Source: Ascidia mentula
Lineage: Eukaryota; Chordata; Ascidiacea; Phlebobranchia; Ascidiidae
Direction: 5' to 3'
Length of the DNA stretch: 64,000 bases
Assembly: GCA_947561715.1 (NCBI GenBank)
Contig: OX387201.1
Coordinates: 15,762,001-15,826,000 of the forward strand
This document shows positions 25,904 to 37,000 of this stretch, one piece after another. Within the stretch, counting starts at the first letter, position 1, and each line of letters begins with the position of its first letter. The translations under genes and the position numbers were made by a program. The notes beneath the pieces were generated by a model, which worked only from the letters and a program-made list of their open reading frames with translations, was not told where the DNA came from and searched no databases.

Positions 25904-28474
25904 CGGCTGCACATTATTCCAAAATTTCAAAAACTATCATATGGCTCTATTAAAGCCCTGAGCAAGATCTCATTATTTCAAAGCTACTATTTTTCTATTT
26001 TTCAGTCAAGCAAAATAATGCACTTCATTATTTGTTTCTTTATTGTACCTTATCACAATGATCAACCGAATTATCTGACTTTCTATCCAAAAGGATTTCC
26101 AAGATTCCTTTTGAAAAAAGACCATGTTTAAAAATCTTTTTTTTTATTTTGTCCCGAAGTAGATTCGTATTGCTCATGAAAATAGTTGGAATGATCGCGG
26201 ATCTATTTACCCGCATATCTCTTCGTACGGTTGTAAGCCTACCCCAAACCGAGTAATGAGAATCATGTTACGGAGATTGTCATTCTTTCCGTTGACCGCA
26301 GAACAGACGAAAGAGCCAGTGGCAATTCTCTGGCATGCCTGTGTGCTTAGGTGGTTGGCTGCAACCTCGTGTTGGTGGCAGGTTTATGCGATATCGAACT
26401 CTTCTCGGTCACTTTTAACCTCATGTAAAGAGTTGGAAATCACCTTAAAATCCTATTGAGAACGAGGATTTATCTTTAGTCACACGAATGCTGGAATCTC
26501 CCTTGTTTTTGGATTCGGAGTTTTTATGCTGACCGATATAGCGATGACTCGTCATGTGTGCATAGAGATTCTTCTTGTGTTGAACTTTAAGCGTTCTTAT
26601 ATAACATTTAAAAAGTATTTTTAAACAAATTTAAGACAATAATGCCGTAGTCACAGAAAAAAATTGTCGTGCAATTGACTTCTGCCTTTGAATATCTTTG
26701 TTGTGCGACGTAGTTATTGCAAGTATTGTCCGCAAACAGCAATTTGAAATTAAAAGCACTGATGTAAGTAGGTAAGTAAAGCAAGCACACATGCTTTAGT
26801 TTCGACAGCTATTGCAGTGGCTTTGGTTTATTGGGTGATACGTAAGTAAATTACATAAAGTTTCGATACGTTAAATTGCAAAGTCACGGTGATTTCCTAA
26901 ACTTTGCCCCCCGAGAAACCAACGCAACACGACGATAGTTTGCGTAGTTCATTACTAATTGTTCACGTTGCTTTAATTTGCCGTAAACATCGTTTCATCA
27001 ATTACCCCTCCTTAGGGAAGCTGTTTCCCATATTTTGGTGGCAAGGTCGTGTGCAAACCGACTTTTCGTACCGTGTGCATAACTCTTGGTATTACGTCAC
27101 ACGATTGACTTCATTTATTGAATCCGGGATGAGATTGTAGACATGAATTAGTGGCAAAATATCTGATTCATGAACTGATCGCTTGTCTTTCATTTGTGAA
27201 GTTGTTTTGAAATCGGCCCAAACCGGTTCCTGTAGATTTTGTATCTTCGTGGACTTTGGAATGACTTTTCTTGTTCCAATAATGTTATTGGGAAATGTGG
27301 TTGCGATACTCATCTTTGTAGCTCTTCATTCTTTATTGCTGTCATCGAATTTGCCAAGGAATGTTAACTGTGCTGACAGTTGCATGCTACAGCAAAATGT
27401 TTATTTGGGATACAATACAATAGAAATAAAAGGACCTTAAAACACAACTCCAATAACGCCTTTACCTATGGTAAACAATGCAACGGCTACATACGAGTTG
27501 CATTTGTGTTGCATGCTACAGATGTCATTAAACCACACAAAACAGAACCACATCAATCTTTGCCGGCAGCATAATTTGCTTGATTAAGCTCTTAAGCCTT
27601 ACACTGCATTCCGAGTCTTGTCGCCAAATATAGCCAAGAGCTAGACTTTGAGCCCTCTAATTTTTCCCACGTTTGCTGATAACCAGCCATCACGTCAGAA
27701 GGTGATGTCCTCACACCAGTGTGTAGCGTGACAATGCCTGTTTAAGGAACCCGCTTATGGTGGTTATTAGCGGCTATTAAACGCACTATTAGCCAGACCT
27801 TGCGTGCCAAGGCTTGATAACGATATGCAGATGTTCTAGTCAGACCGGGTCCGCTCCACAACCATGAAGTCCAGCCCTTCGCATAGGCGGATGCGGACTG
27901 GAGCTAATTGCAGACCACGCCATTGTTATCACGGCTAGTTTGAGTTTCTGGTGCGGCCACGCCAAGCCAGTGGCACGCAACATGGGCGTAATAGTGAGCC
28001 CGATGTCCTGGAGGTCATTTACACTTAGCTTATTGGCACTTTGCTTTCGTAGTCGTGTATGATTGCTATTGTTTGAGGAACTCGGTTGACTACCGTGTTT
28101 CGCTTTGGTAGTAAAGTGGGTTCGATCGCGTGACAGCGGGAATGATATCACGGAGATCAGAAAACCTGAACAATTAACCTTTTGGGGTAATTAGATGCAA
28201 TTTCCGGTTATTTTGTTTACAATGATGTTTTCTACTCAATGTAAATATATTTACAACCTATTTTTTGCGCTGTTAATTTTTAAATTCAATATTATTTCAT
28301 TTCCGATTAAATGTGTTTATCTTTCACGCTGTATACTGCAGTACATGGAGTAAATATATATACGCCTTCTACTTATTAAATAAAAAGCGGGTTATTAGAA
28401 TTGGGCGCGAAAAATTGTGAAATTACGCCTAACATAAATAAATAACTGCCGAATCTCGACGCGCTTAGCCACCG
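25904..28474. other. Gene-free stretch between the inverted repeat and tRNA-Asp
   Basis: No open frame here chains into a gene and none shows a family motif. The sequence is AT-rich and contains scattered short dyads, for example around 27735-27800. I see no RNA gene besides the tRNA at its right edge. Confidence 0.4.
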
Positions 28475-28546
28475 TCCTCGTTAGTATAGTGGTGAGTATC
28501 CCCGCCTGTCACGCGGGAGACCGGGGTTCGATTCCCCGACGGGGAG
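28475..28546 (+). tRNA. tRNA-Asp (GTC)
   Basis: 72-nt canonical cloverleaf with TCCTCGT...CGGGGAG acceptor, D arm with the A box TTAGTATAGTGGT, anticodon stem CCCGC/GCGGG with loop CTGTCAC (GTC at 28508-28510), and T arm CGGGG/CCCCG with the B box GGTTCGATTCC. A TTTT run about 5 nt downstream is a pol III stop. No intron. It looks functional and matches the standard eukaryotic tRNA-Asp closely. Confidence 0.97.
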
Positions 28547-29205
28547 CGCCTTTTCTTGGCAGATTATATATTTGAAATTTGTTTTTCGATTAATTTTCCG
28601 CGTTACGCTAAAAATCGCACTTTTAAATTAGTTTTTGGCAACATGAAAAACACATAAACCGACGAATAATCAAACCAAAACAAATGCAAAATCACATATT
28701 TGAATTTAAAATGTACTGCTCTTCCGGTACAAATTGTACGTGCTGTACTGTTACGACGTTTCGTCTGCCATTCAGCGAGACTTTATTAGGTATTGATAAC
28801 CGCCAATTTAAACTTAAACCACACTAAAACATTCAGTGCTTGTAAATTGATGCCAGAAGATTAGTATATTTTAAATTGCAATATGCCTGGCAGAAACAGG
28901 AGTTTCACGTGTTTAAATTTCGATACTGACCGACCCAAAATACCCTTGTCGCAAGTAGTTTATCACAGTTTTTTCTGCTTTTCAACAATGAAATAAATCA
29001 ATTGGTTTTCAACGTGCATTCTTCTGTGAATTTATTCATCCGCAAGGTGGCACTCGTAAGACTGAGGAGTAGTTCGTCACCTGGGAGATAACAGCGCTCG
29101 ATACATTTGAATCTTATCGGAAATAGCTTCAAATCCTGTTTTGTCTATAGTAGATATTTCCACACAAATAATTAATACCAAAAACACAATGCATCACTTC
29201 AATCC
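28547..29205. other. Gene-free AT-rich stretch after tRNA-Asp
   Basis: Nothing beyond the pol III stop is recognisable until the first hammerhead-repeat copy at about 29206. Confidence 0.4.
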
Positions 29206-29330
29206 TTGGTACCTAACGGATCGACGCTGACTGCAAAGTGGAATAATCTTTGTCTTGCTAGTTGGCCCAAATGATCATCGTCGGTCACAAGCTGCACTGA
29301 TAAGAAGGCATATACTTGGACAACTGTTTT
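29206..29330 (+). mobile_element. Degenerate upstream copy of the hammerhead-ribozyme repeat
   Basis: Shares TTGGTACC, ATCGACG, TGACTG, CAAAGTGGAA, TGCTAGT and AGCTGCACTGAT with the element at 29538-29815, about 440 bp downstream. The closing stem I strand and GAAA box are not recognisable, so only the left part survives or the right part has decayed. Confidence 0.55.
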
Positions 29331-29537
29331 TGTCGTTTTTAAATTATATTAGAATTAAAACTATTGGCATTAACACGAATCAATTTCAATTCTAACTGTA
29401 TCGGATTTTTATCATTACAACAATAAAATAGTGAAAACTATACGATAATTTTAAAACCATGACATCTACCTCTGGATTTTAACAAAGCCAGATTATAGTT
29501 TTTGAAACATTGAAATAACGTATTTTGCGCATATAAT

Positions 29538-29815
29538 ATGATTTGGGTGAAAGCCGAGCCGATAGCGCTATTGGATCCCAAACAGTAGTTTTGGCCATAT
29601 TGCGCTCCACGTGGTTTGTCTGTGTTGATTGTTACCTAGTTTGGTACCCAACATATCGACGATTGACTGAAAGGTACCACAAAGTGGAAATCTGTGTGCC
29701 TGCTAGTCTACCAGCTAGCACAGTGCCACTTCAACAGCTGCACTGATGAGACCTTACAGGTCGAAACTGTGCGTGTATACACCCTGTCTGCAGCTCTCAT
29801 TGATTATTATGGCTC
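29538..29815 (+). mobile_element. 278-bp SINE-like element carrying a hammerhead ribozyme, with 15-bp target duplication
   Basis: The perfect direct repeat TTTTGCGCATATAAT at 29523-29537 and 29816-29830 brackets the element, as expected of target-primed insertion. It has no coding capacity. A hammerhead motif occupies its 3' portion and the last bases are TATTATGGCTC-like rather than poly(A). The intact repeat and ribozyme core suggest it is the youngest of the copies seen here. Animal hammerheads are known in small non-autonomous retroelements and Penelope-like elements; the autonomous partner is not in the window. Confidence 0.75.
29736..29795 (+). ncRNA. Type I hammerhead self-cleaving ribozyme motif
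   Basis: Stem I AGCTGCA (29736-29742) pairs perfectly with TGCAGCT (29789-29795). The core CTGATGA is at 29743-29749. Stem II GACC/GGTC (29750-29753, 29759-29762) closes loop TTACA. The core GAAA is at 29763-29766. An imperfect stem III spans 29766-29787 and is closed by A-T and C-G. The cleavage triplet GTC is at 29786-29788, with the cut expected after 29788. All invariant hammerhead nucleotides are present. The weak upper stem III and the short open stem I leave activity uncertain. Confidence 0.85.
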
Positions 29816-29867
29816 TTTTGCGCATATAATTTGAAAGAACGTGTTATATAAGTATAGCCGCAAGATG

Positions 29868-30185
29868 GCAGCAACGCGTAAGATTTCAGGAAATCCGGAG
29901 ACTGGTTTTAATTTCGCCGTCAGTCTGGTGCAAAATTGGCATTAAAATCGAATATGCAAATTCCATAAATTCAAGGATGCTCTCATTGTTTTGTAGTGGC
30001 AAGTTTTTCTGGGCTAGGACGGTTATGGGAGGGTAATACTGCAAAGTAGATAATAACATGGATATGCTGTCGGCAAATTTCCACTCGTGCTTGTCTTTCG
30101 AACGGGTCTCGCACGCGATATAAGTTTTCCAAATCCTGATCAACTGAAGAATCCACTTTTGCGCAAATGTCCGTTTGTCTTCCGT
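29868..30185 (+). repeat. Right arm of the ~317-bp inverted repeat pair
   Basis: Partner of 25570-25903 in opposite orientation, about 4 kb away. The arm begins about 37 bp after the hammerhead-bearing insertion ends. Its first bases, CAAGATGGCAGC, resemble a YY1/initiator-type motif, which would fit a retrocopied 5' end or a LINE-type promoter, but no protein is recognisable in it. Confidence 0.85.
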
Positions 30186-31037
30186 TACATCGTGGTTAAT
30201 GATAATGGCAACAATCTATATGCTCGGGAAATCTTAGCTGAATTTTCGATGCTCTGTCAATTGAATTTATTAATCAGCTTTGAAGCACCACATATCATTT
30301 ATTGCCGACAGCATCAAAGAAAGCACCAACATCGGCACATCGTCAATACAATAAACGCAAAAGCAGTGTATTTGCACACGAACATAGAAAATATATCTTT
30401 CACATTAACAGTACAAGGAAATAAATGGAAAAGCAGCATATAAGCACGTGATTCAGAAATTATGATATGTGTTTGTTTGCAACAACCAAAGTCAGTCTAT
30501 TTGCTTGTCCTGACTAAACTTTTAACAAATACAGACACATTTTACACAAAAATAGTATGTAAGGATGACAGTTACTGAGTAGACCGTATAAATAATAAAA
30601 TAAAGTGGAGAATGTGTGGAAGATGTCTGCTTGATATCTTCAACGTTGAAGTATTTTATTTGTGCCTTGAAAAAAGGCTTAAACAGACGCACATATTGTG
30701 TTGAAATAAAGTAAGGTTTTAACGGCGCTGCATTTTCTTGGTTGTTTCTGATTTGTATGTTTTTAGGAAGATGACAATGATAAGGTTGGCAATGCAAGTA
30801 TTTAAAATTGCTGGGTATGTGCTTATCGTCTTATAATTTGGAACAATAAACGCGAAGGGAGACAGGGTTATCAAATACATTGCTGTGTATAAACAGAGGT
30901 CCCAAAAAGCATTTTGTCGCTCACGCTTTATTCCGATGGATACATTATTACGTCACAGCTTGTACCTCGCCTTAAGTTTCAAGACCCTGCCACAAAGCGC
31001 AATCGTAATGCGTGAAAAGATAAAAAGGGGCCGCGAA
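30186..31037. other. Intergenic and 3' flank of the mucin-like gene
   Basis: No gene recognised. The right end is the 3' untranslated region of the - strand mucin-like gene, with a polyadenylation signal at 30927-30932. Confidence 0.5.
30927..30932 (-). terminator. Polyadenylation signal AATAAA of the mucin-like gene
   Basis: AATAAA on the minus strand about 105 nt after the TAG stop at 31038-31040, a normal distance for a short 3' UTR. Confidence 0.6.
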
Positions 31038-34000
31038 CTATGCGTACGCAACCCTTGGGGGTGTGGGCGGGGTTGATGACGTTGGTCTGGATTCCACGTT
31101 GCTGCGCGAACTCGCTACAGAGTGGACCCGACCATTGCTCTCACCACCCCCCGGGAACACTTTTCCCGCCGAACTTGACTTTTGCGAAAAGTACCACGCC
31201 CCCCCTGCTATTAAAGCCAACAACACAACTCCCCCGACCGAACAGCCGATGATCAAACCCAAGTTTTGACCTGGGATGTTTTCTTCCGGACACCGTTCGT
31301 CACTTCCGCCGGCTGCTTCGAGTTTACTGCACGCGCTGGCGAGCAACTCGTTCGCGCTTAAGGTGTAAAGAAATGAGGAAGAAGTGTTGTTAACGAAGTA
31401 GTTGATGACTTGCGTATTTTCGATCTTCACTTCCACATCGACCAAAACTCCATAGAAGTAAGTCTTCCTGTTTATGTTGGTAACCCGGCTGTTATAGCGG
31501 CCGAGCACGGTTGCAGCATCTGCAATCAGAATATTCCTCAGTATCACGCCTGTTGTGGTGTTGGCAAATTCCTGAAAACAAATATAAATTTTTAGAAACC
31601 GGACTATCCAGACCGTCTTATCCCAACTAAGACTTAGTATCGGCTTTCTTCGACTATTTTTATGCAACAGAGACCTTTTGTTGGTTAGAAGAACTTTGTT
31701 TTTACAGATATATATATTTCGTTTAGTTATAGGCAACGTCAGTATTACTTGAATCTTTTAGAAAAATATTGATTCACATTAGACGACTTTTACCCGCACT
31801 TTCATACGTTGGGGGGCACAATTATTTGGATATTTAAGCAAAAATAAATTAAAAGCCATAATCTTTAAAGCAATACTGCCTAACGATTGGAATATAAGCA
31901 AGACGCAATATTTCACTGACAGCACATTTTTGGTTGACAAGAATCCGCATGGTGGCGCTCAAAAGTAAAGCGATGTTTGTTTTTGCGATTGAAAACGTCG
32001 GGCGGGCGTTCGGGCGTTCGGGCGGGCGGGCGGGTGATTGGCAGCATTGGTCATGCGCCCGACCCATATACCAAAATGAAAACCTGATCGGGATTCGTGG
32101 CCACAATGACCAGGGTTCAAATCCCGGTTTGGTAAAAAAAATCAGGTTTACAGAGGAAAGAATGCTACATAATTTAATAAAACGACCCAATTCACTATAG
32201 TTAACATGACTTTCGGAATAAGCAGACATATCTAATCACTCGCCATGGAACTTAAATATGTATCACACAAGCGAACTCCTATAGGAGTTTGTTCATCGCA
32301 CGTAAAAGCTTCAACAAACGTGCTATGATTTGCTCTTACTCTATGTATATAAACGTTACTACGCGGAAGATCAAAAAATCTTGCCGCGTCTTTCAAAACT
32401 GTAATAGTATTCAGTGTGTTGTGAATTTAGTAAATTAATAGATCCCAACATTTTTCAGTAAATTCAATCGTTCAGGCAAGAGTTTTTTTACTTTCAACCC
32501 TATACATTTGTCAACTACATAACGCGCGTATTTACAAGTTGCCGCGCACCCGGTTGAGCACCACTGGTCGAAACCGAAAAGGCGAAAGAAACGAAAATAA
32601 TACGAAAAATAATTTTCACACTCACATCAACAACTGCGTCTGTTTGATTTTCAACATGAATTAAAACTCCTTCAAACAATTCAGTCGCGTTCACATCTTT
32701 ATTGGCCGTGCTTTGCTGCAATGCTTGTTCAATTTGCTGAAAACAACGTCAAACTCTCATTACCTTTAAGTCATTTGTGGTTTTGACCGTGTTTTATGTA
32801 ATACATATATATTTCGCTTGTAGAAAAAAAAACAGATGCCAGGTCTTAGTTACCTGTAACACTGTTTTGTGATTCTGGTACGTTATCATACAGTTCTACC
32901 TTTTTTGCCAAATGCACAGTTATATAATTTGTTCAATAGGGGAAATTCCCATTTGTGTTATAGTGCATATAATTGTTCCTCTGTTGTTCATTTGACCTCG
33001 TTTCGAATCCGATTTGGCGTATTTTGAAAAATGCCGAAGACATTCCAGAATTATGACCGATTACTGTTCCCAAGTAACGAGCAATAAAAAACAACTTGAT
33101 TGTACCTTAATTATAGACTCGAGTTGCAGGGGTTGCGAGGTACTACTTTCAACTGTAGTCTGAACTGATTCCATCGCGGTGGTTGTCGTCGACAGTGCAG
33201 TTGTATCTGGTTCTGGAGTAGTCGTTGTATCTTGTGGGCAACCAGCAAGCGTGCCGCCGGCTGCTTCGAGTTTATCGCACGTGACTTCAAGAAGGCTGTC
33301 CTCCCGTAACGTGTAATTGAAGTTTGACGTCGTTGAATCGAGAAAGAAGTTGGTGACGTCGGTGTTGCTTGCTTTCACCACTACATCCAACATGATCGCA
33401 TAAAAGAAAATTTTCCGTTCTCTGGTTTGAAATCGCGTGGTGAAATCTTCCAGCACTGCTGAGTTATTGGCGTCGATTATTTCGCCAATCGCCATCCCAG
33501 TTGTACTCCCGGCAAATGCCTATGAGCAGAATTACAGTTTTTTAACATTTGTGTAAAGTTTGTTTTTCTGTGACAAATCATTGCAGCTTACTTGTTTAAT
33601 ACAAACATGCTACTTATTGAAAGCATTGGATTACATCATAAATATTTGTAACGTAAAGTAAAATTAAATTTTATAAGTTACTTTTAAACTTTGGAACTAA
33701 CAAAGTTATTGACCTCTAAATCGACAGCGTGGTAACGTTTTTGGGTCGAAAATGTCAAATTATTGAGAAAAAGAAAAAAGAAAAAAAAAACAAGACGACA
33801 TTTCATTTTCACACACATTTTACAAAAGTACAATTCTAAGCTATCACCACGGCTGCATGGCATCACTGGCAATAATGAAGCGTATAGCAAGCTGTTGAAA
33901 ATGGGCGTCGTGGATTAACTTGCGTTCAAACAGGTTTTGACAAATCTCCAATAACTCACCGTAATTTCTTGCTCGTTTTGAGCTTCAACAAATAAAACAA

Positions 34001-37000
34001 CACCATTGAAGAGTTTGGTTGCGTTGATACTGCTGTTGGTTTGATTCAACGCTTGCCGAGCTTCCTGCGGGTTTTAATAACGATTACTTTTTGAGAGATA
34101 ATCATGGTGTTGGTGTTGTAGGACAGACCGTGCGCCGTGACGCCCTGTTGCGACGTTTTACGTTTTCAAGGGAAAATAACGTAAAAATCGTCACCGTGTC
34201 TTTGCTATCTCCAGTGACACTATCTCACTAAATAGTCTCTGCAGTAGGTTTAAAAGTGTTTTGAAACTAAGTCTGTCACATGAAGTGCTCAAAAACTATT
34301 GCAATTTTTCGTATGTCCGATTTTCTACACCGATTCTCTTCGTTTATCGAAAGAATTGAGGAACGTTTTCTCCTTGTGCGATGAAATTTGCCAAATGCAT
34401 CGCACAACTTTTCCCTTAAATATGGATTTCAAAACAATATACTCCTGTCTTTTGACAGAATTACGTTTACCTTCAAACACATAAACAACTTTAACTTGTC
34501 ATACACCCAAAAGACAAGAAAACACCCACCTCGATTATTGATGAAACCATAAGAGGAGCTGGTGTCGTGGTGGCCGGCATTGTAGTTATTTCTGGTGCAG
34601 GTTCAGTACGTTGTGTAGTAATTTCTATTGCCATAACAGTTGTTGGGCTTTCATTGGTAGATTGCACCGCGACTGTCGGATCCACAGGCGTGGTAGTTTC
34701 GCTCTCCATATTTGTCATGGTTGTGGTTGTCACAGTGTCTGTGGTAGCAGTTGAATTTATAGTGTCTGAAATACCAGTTGCGGCTACGGTGCTTGTGGAT
34801 TGTGTGACGTTTTCTGTAGCATTTGTAGTTGTGTTGTTGTTGTTTGGTGCTGCTATGGTTGTTAGAGGATTGGTGGTGTTCGAAGGAGAGGTTGTAATTA
34901 CCTATTTAAACAACACATTCAGAATTATAGTTAAGTTACACGTTTTTACATACAGTGATGTTTAGTGGTTAATTTTTTTAATCCAAATCACACAATTTAA
35001 ATCGGTTTTGTAGTCGTTCAATGTTGCTTAAGGTAACTACGTCATCTGACATGAAATATACTACGATAGATATAAGCTAACATTTACCTTTGAGTTTTCA
35101 GACACAAAAATGCCAGTTTCATACCATGAGTAACAATAATGTAACCCAGGGATACTCATTTGTGCTCGTGAATCACCAGGTGAATTTAGTAAATATGTGG
35201 ACCAACACAGACCAATGTTTAAAAGGCAAGGAAATGTAGCATTTTGTAACACATGTGAAAATAAAACATTTTTGACCCATACATTAAGCAAGACAATATC
35301 AAATTATCGCCACATGATCTTAATCAATGTAAGTAAAATAAACTGAGAATATGTTATGGAAAATTTTGTGGCCCGCCAATAGATCAGCGTGGACTGCAAG
35401 ATGAACAACCTGTTGAAAACCTTACGGGTTGAACACAAGTTGATACGTCTGTATTTTCTGAAAACTAAAATCAATACCGCGCAAGCATTATCTGCGTGAC
35501 GTCGGTCAGGTCAGGTCCTTATAATGATGGAGCTACACCAACCGCGTCCTTCAAACTGATCATGGCATAAGTTTATGCCGAAACGTTTTTCAAACATGAC
35601 AATGTTAATAACAATATGGGCCAGTCTTTTTATTCTTAAAATCAATATTTTGTTGAATAAATATAATTATAAAAACCTGGGTGGTTGTAGCATGTGTGAG
35701 GTTGGTCGTGCTGTTGTCTGTGACAGTTACAGACGTCATGATGGTTGAATTTGTTTCTCCTCCCACGGTTGTTGTTTCATTAGAAACCATGACAGTGGCG
35801 TTTGTAGTTGTTGTCGTGTTTTGATCTGGAAGAGAAGATTGCAACATAATACGTTGCTTATCCTCCCGCACAGTATGTTTTAACTGGAAAAACTTATACG
35901 CCTACATTATAATAGAATCGACAATACACATTTTGGTATCATTGCAGACTGTGTTTTTCAACAGTCAGTCGTCTACTTTGTTTTTTGTTGAAAACACCCT
36001 TTCGCAACAAATTTCTCTTTACGCAATTTGAATGAATATTATCTGAATTATAAAATAACATAGACATAATACATCTTTCCCGCATGCTTATAGCTTAACG
36101 TTATGGACAAGAAAAAACTTAAAACCTGCTTGTACAGCATTATTTGACAAAAACAAGCTATAAGTTCAATGTTTTAATTCTTGTAAATACTTGTCAGCGT
36201 GACGGTTTCGGAAACATTTGTTGTTGCTATAGCTACTGTATAAAAAAATGTATTTATTGAAGTTGTTTTTGCGTCTTTCACACTGTTTAATTCTTGCTTT
36301 GAATATAAGTAGTTAATTGTATTATACAATGTGCTGTATAACCTTGACAATATTTCAATGACACGTTATATGCATTGCAAAAAAGGTGGTTCCCCAACCA
36401 AACAATTTTGTCGAGCTTCAGCCCCCTAGCAAAATAAAGTCCAGAAAATCTTATGTTGAGTTAGCCGTATTCATTTCAGATGCAATGTTCACTTTCGCAG
36501 GTGTTGATACGCTATACGAAAAAGCAATTTACAGACAAACATGGGTTGCCAGCGATGCGTGTCAACGAAAATTCGTCGACTAGAACAACAGTCGCGTATT
36601 TTGCGCGGTTAGAAAACGATGTAGCCAGGCAAACACTCTTGTCGATGGATACGTTGCGCATCCTGTTGCCCACATTCTCTGTGATGTTTGGACGTTTTTG
36701 AACACCACTTCAACGCACAACGTTCCACACCTTGAACTAACACATGCTTCAATGCAATTCACCACCGGGGCTCTTTGACTGAGCTTTCTATAACCCCATA
36801 ATGCCTATTAACACGAGTTTGTTATTTCGACAATGCAGTTAAAGGGGTTGACGAGGTCGTTGTTCAGCTAAATGCCGTGATTTCGAATCCCCTACGGGTG
36901 TGTCTTTGAGTGGGCAAACCCCACGGAAACGTGATGGGTTCCACATTCTCGACGTAAAATCCAGGGATGGGTTGACGAAAATAATCACTTGATGCTATCA

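Noticed and set aside
27840-28151. 103-residue minus-strand open frame that at first resembled a transposon protein
   Set aside because: No conserved catalytic motif and no extension by splicing.
36841-36910. B-box-like TTTCGAATCCCC with a GGGG start, considered as a tRNA
   Set aside because: Length and arms do not fit; at best a decayed SINE head.
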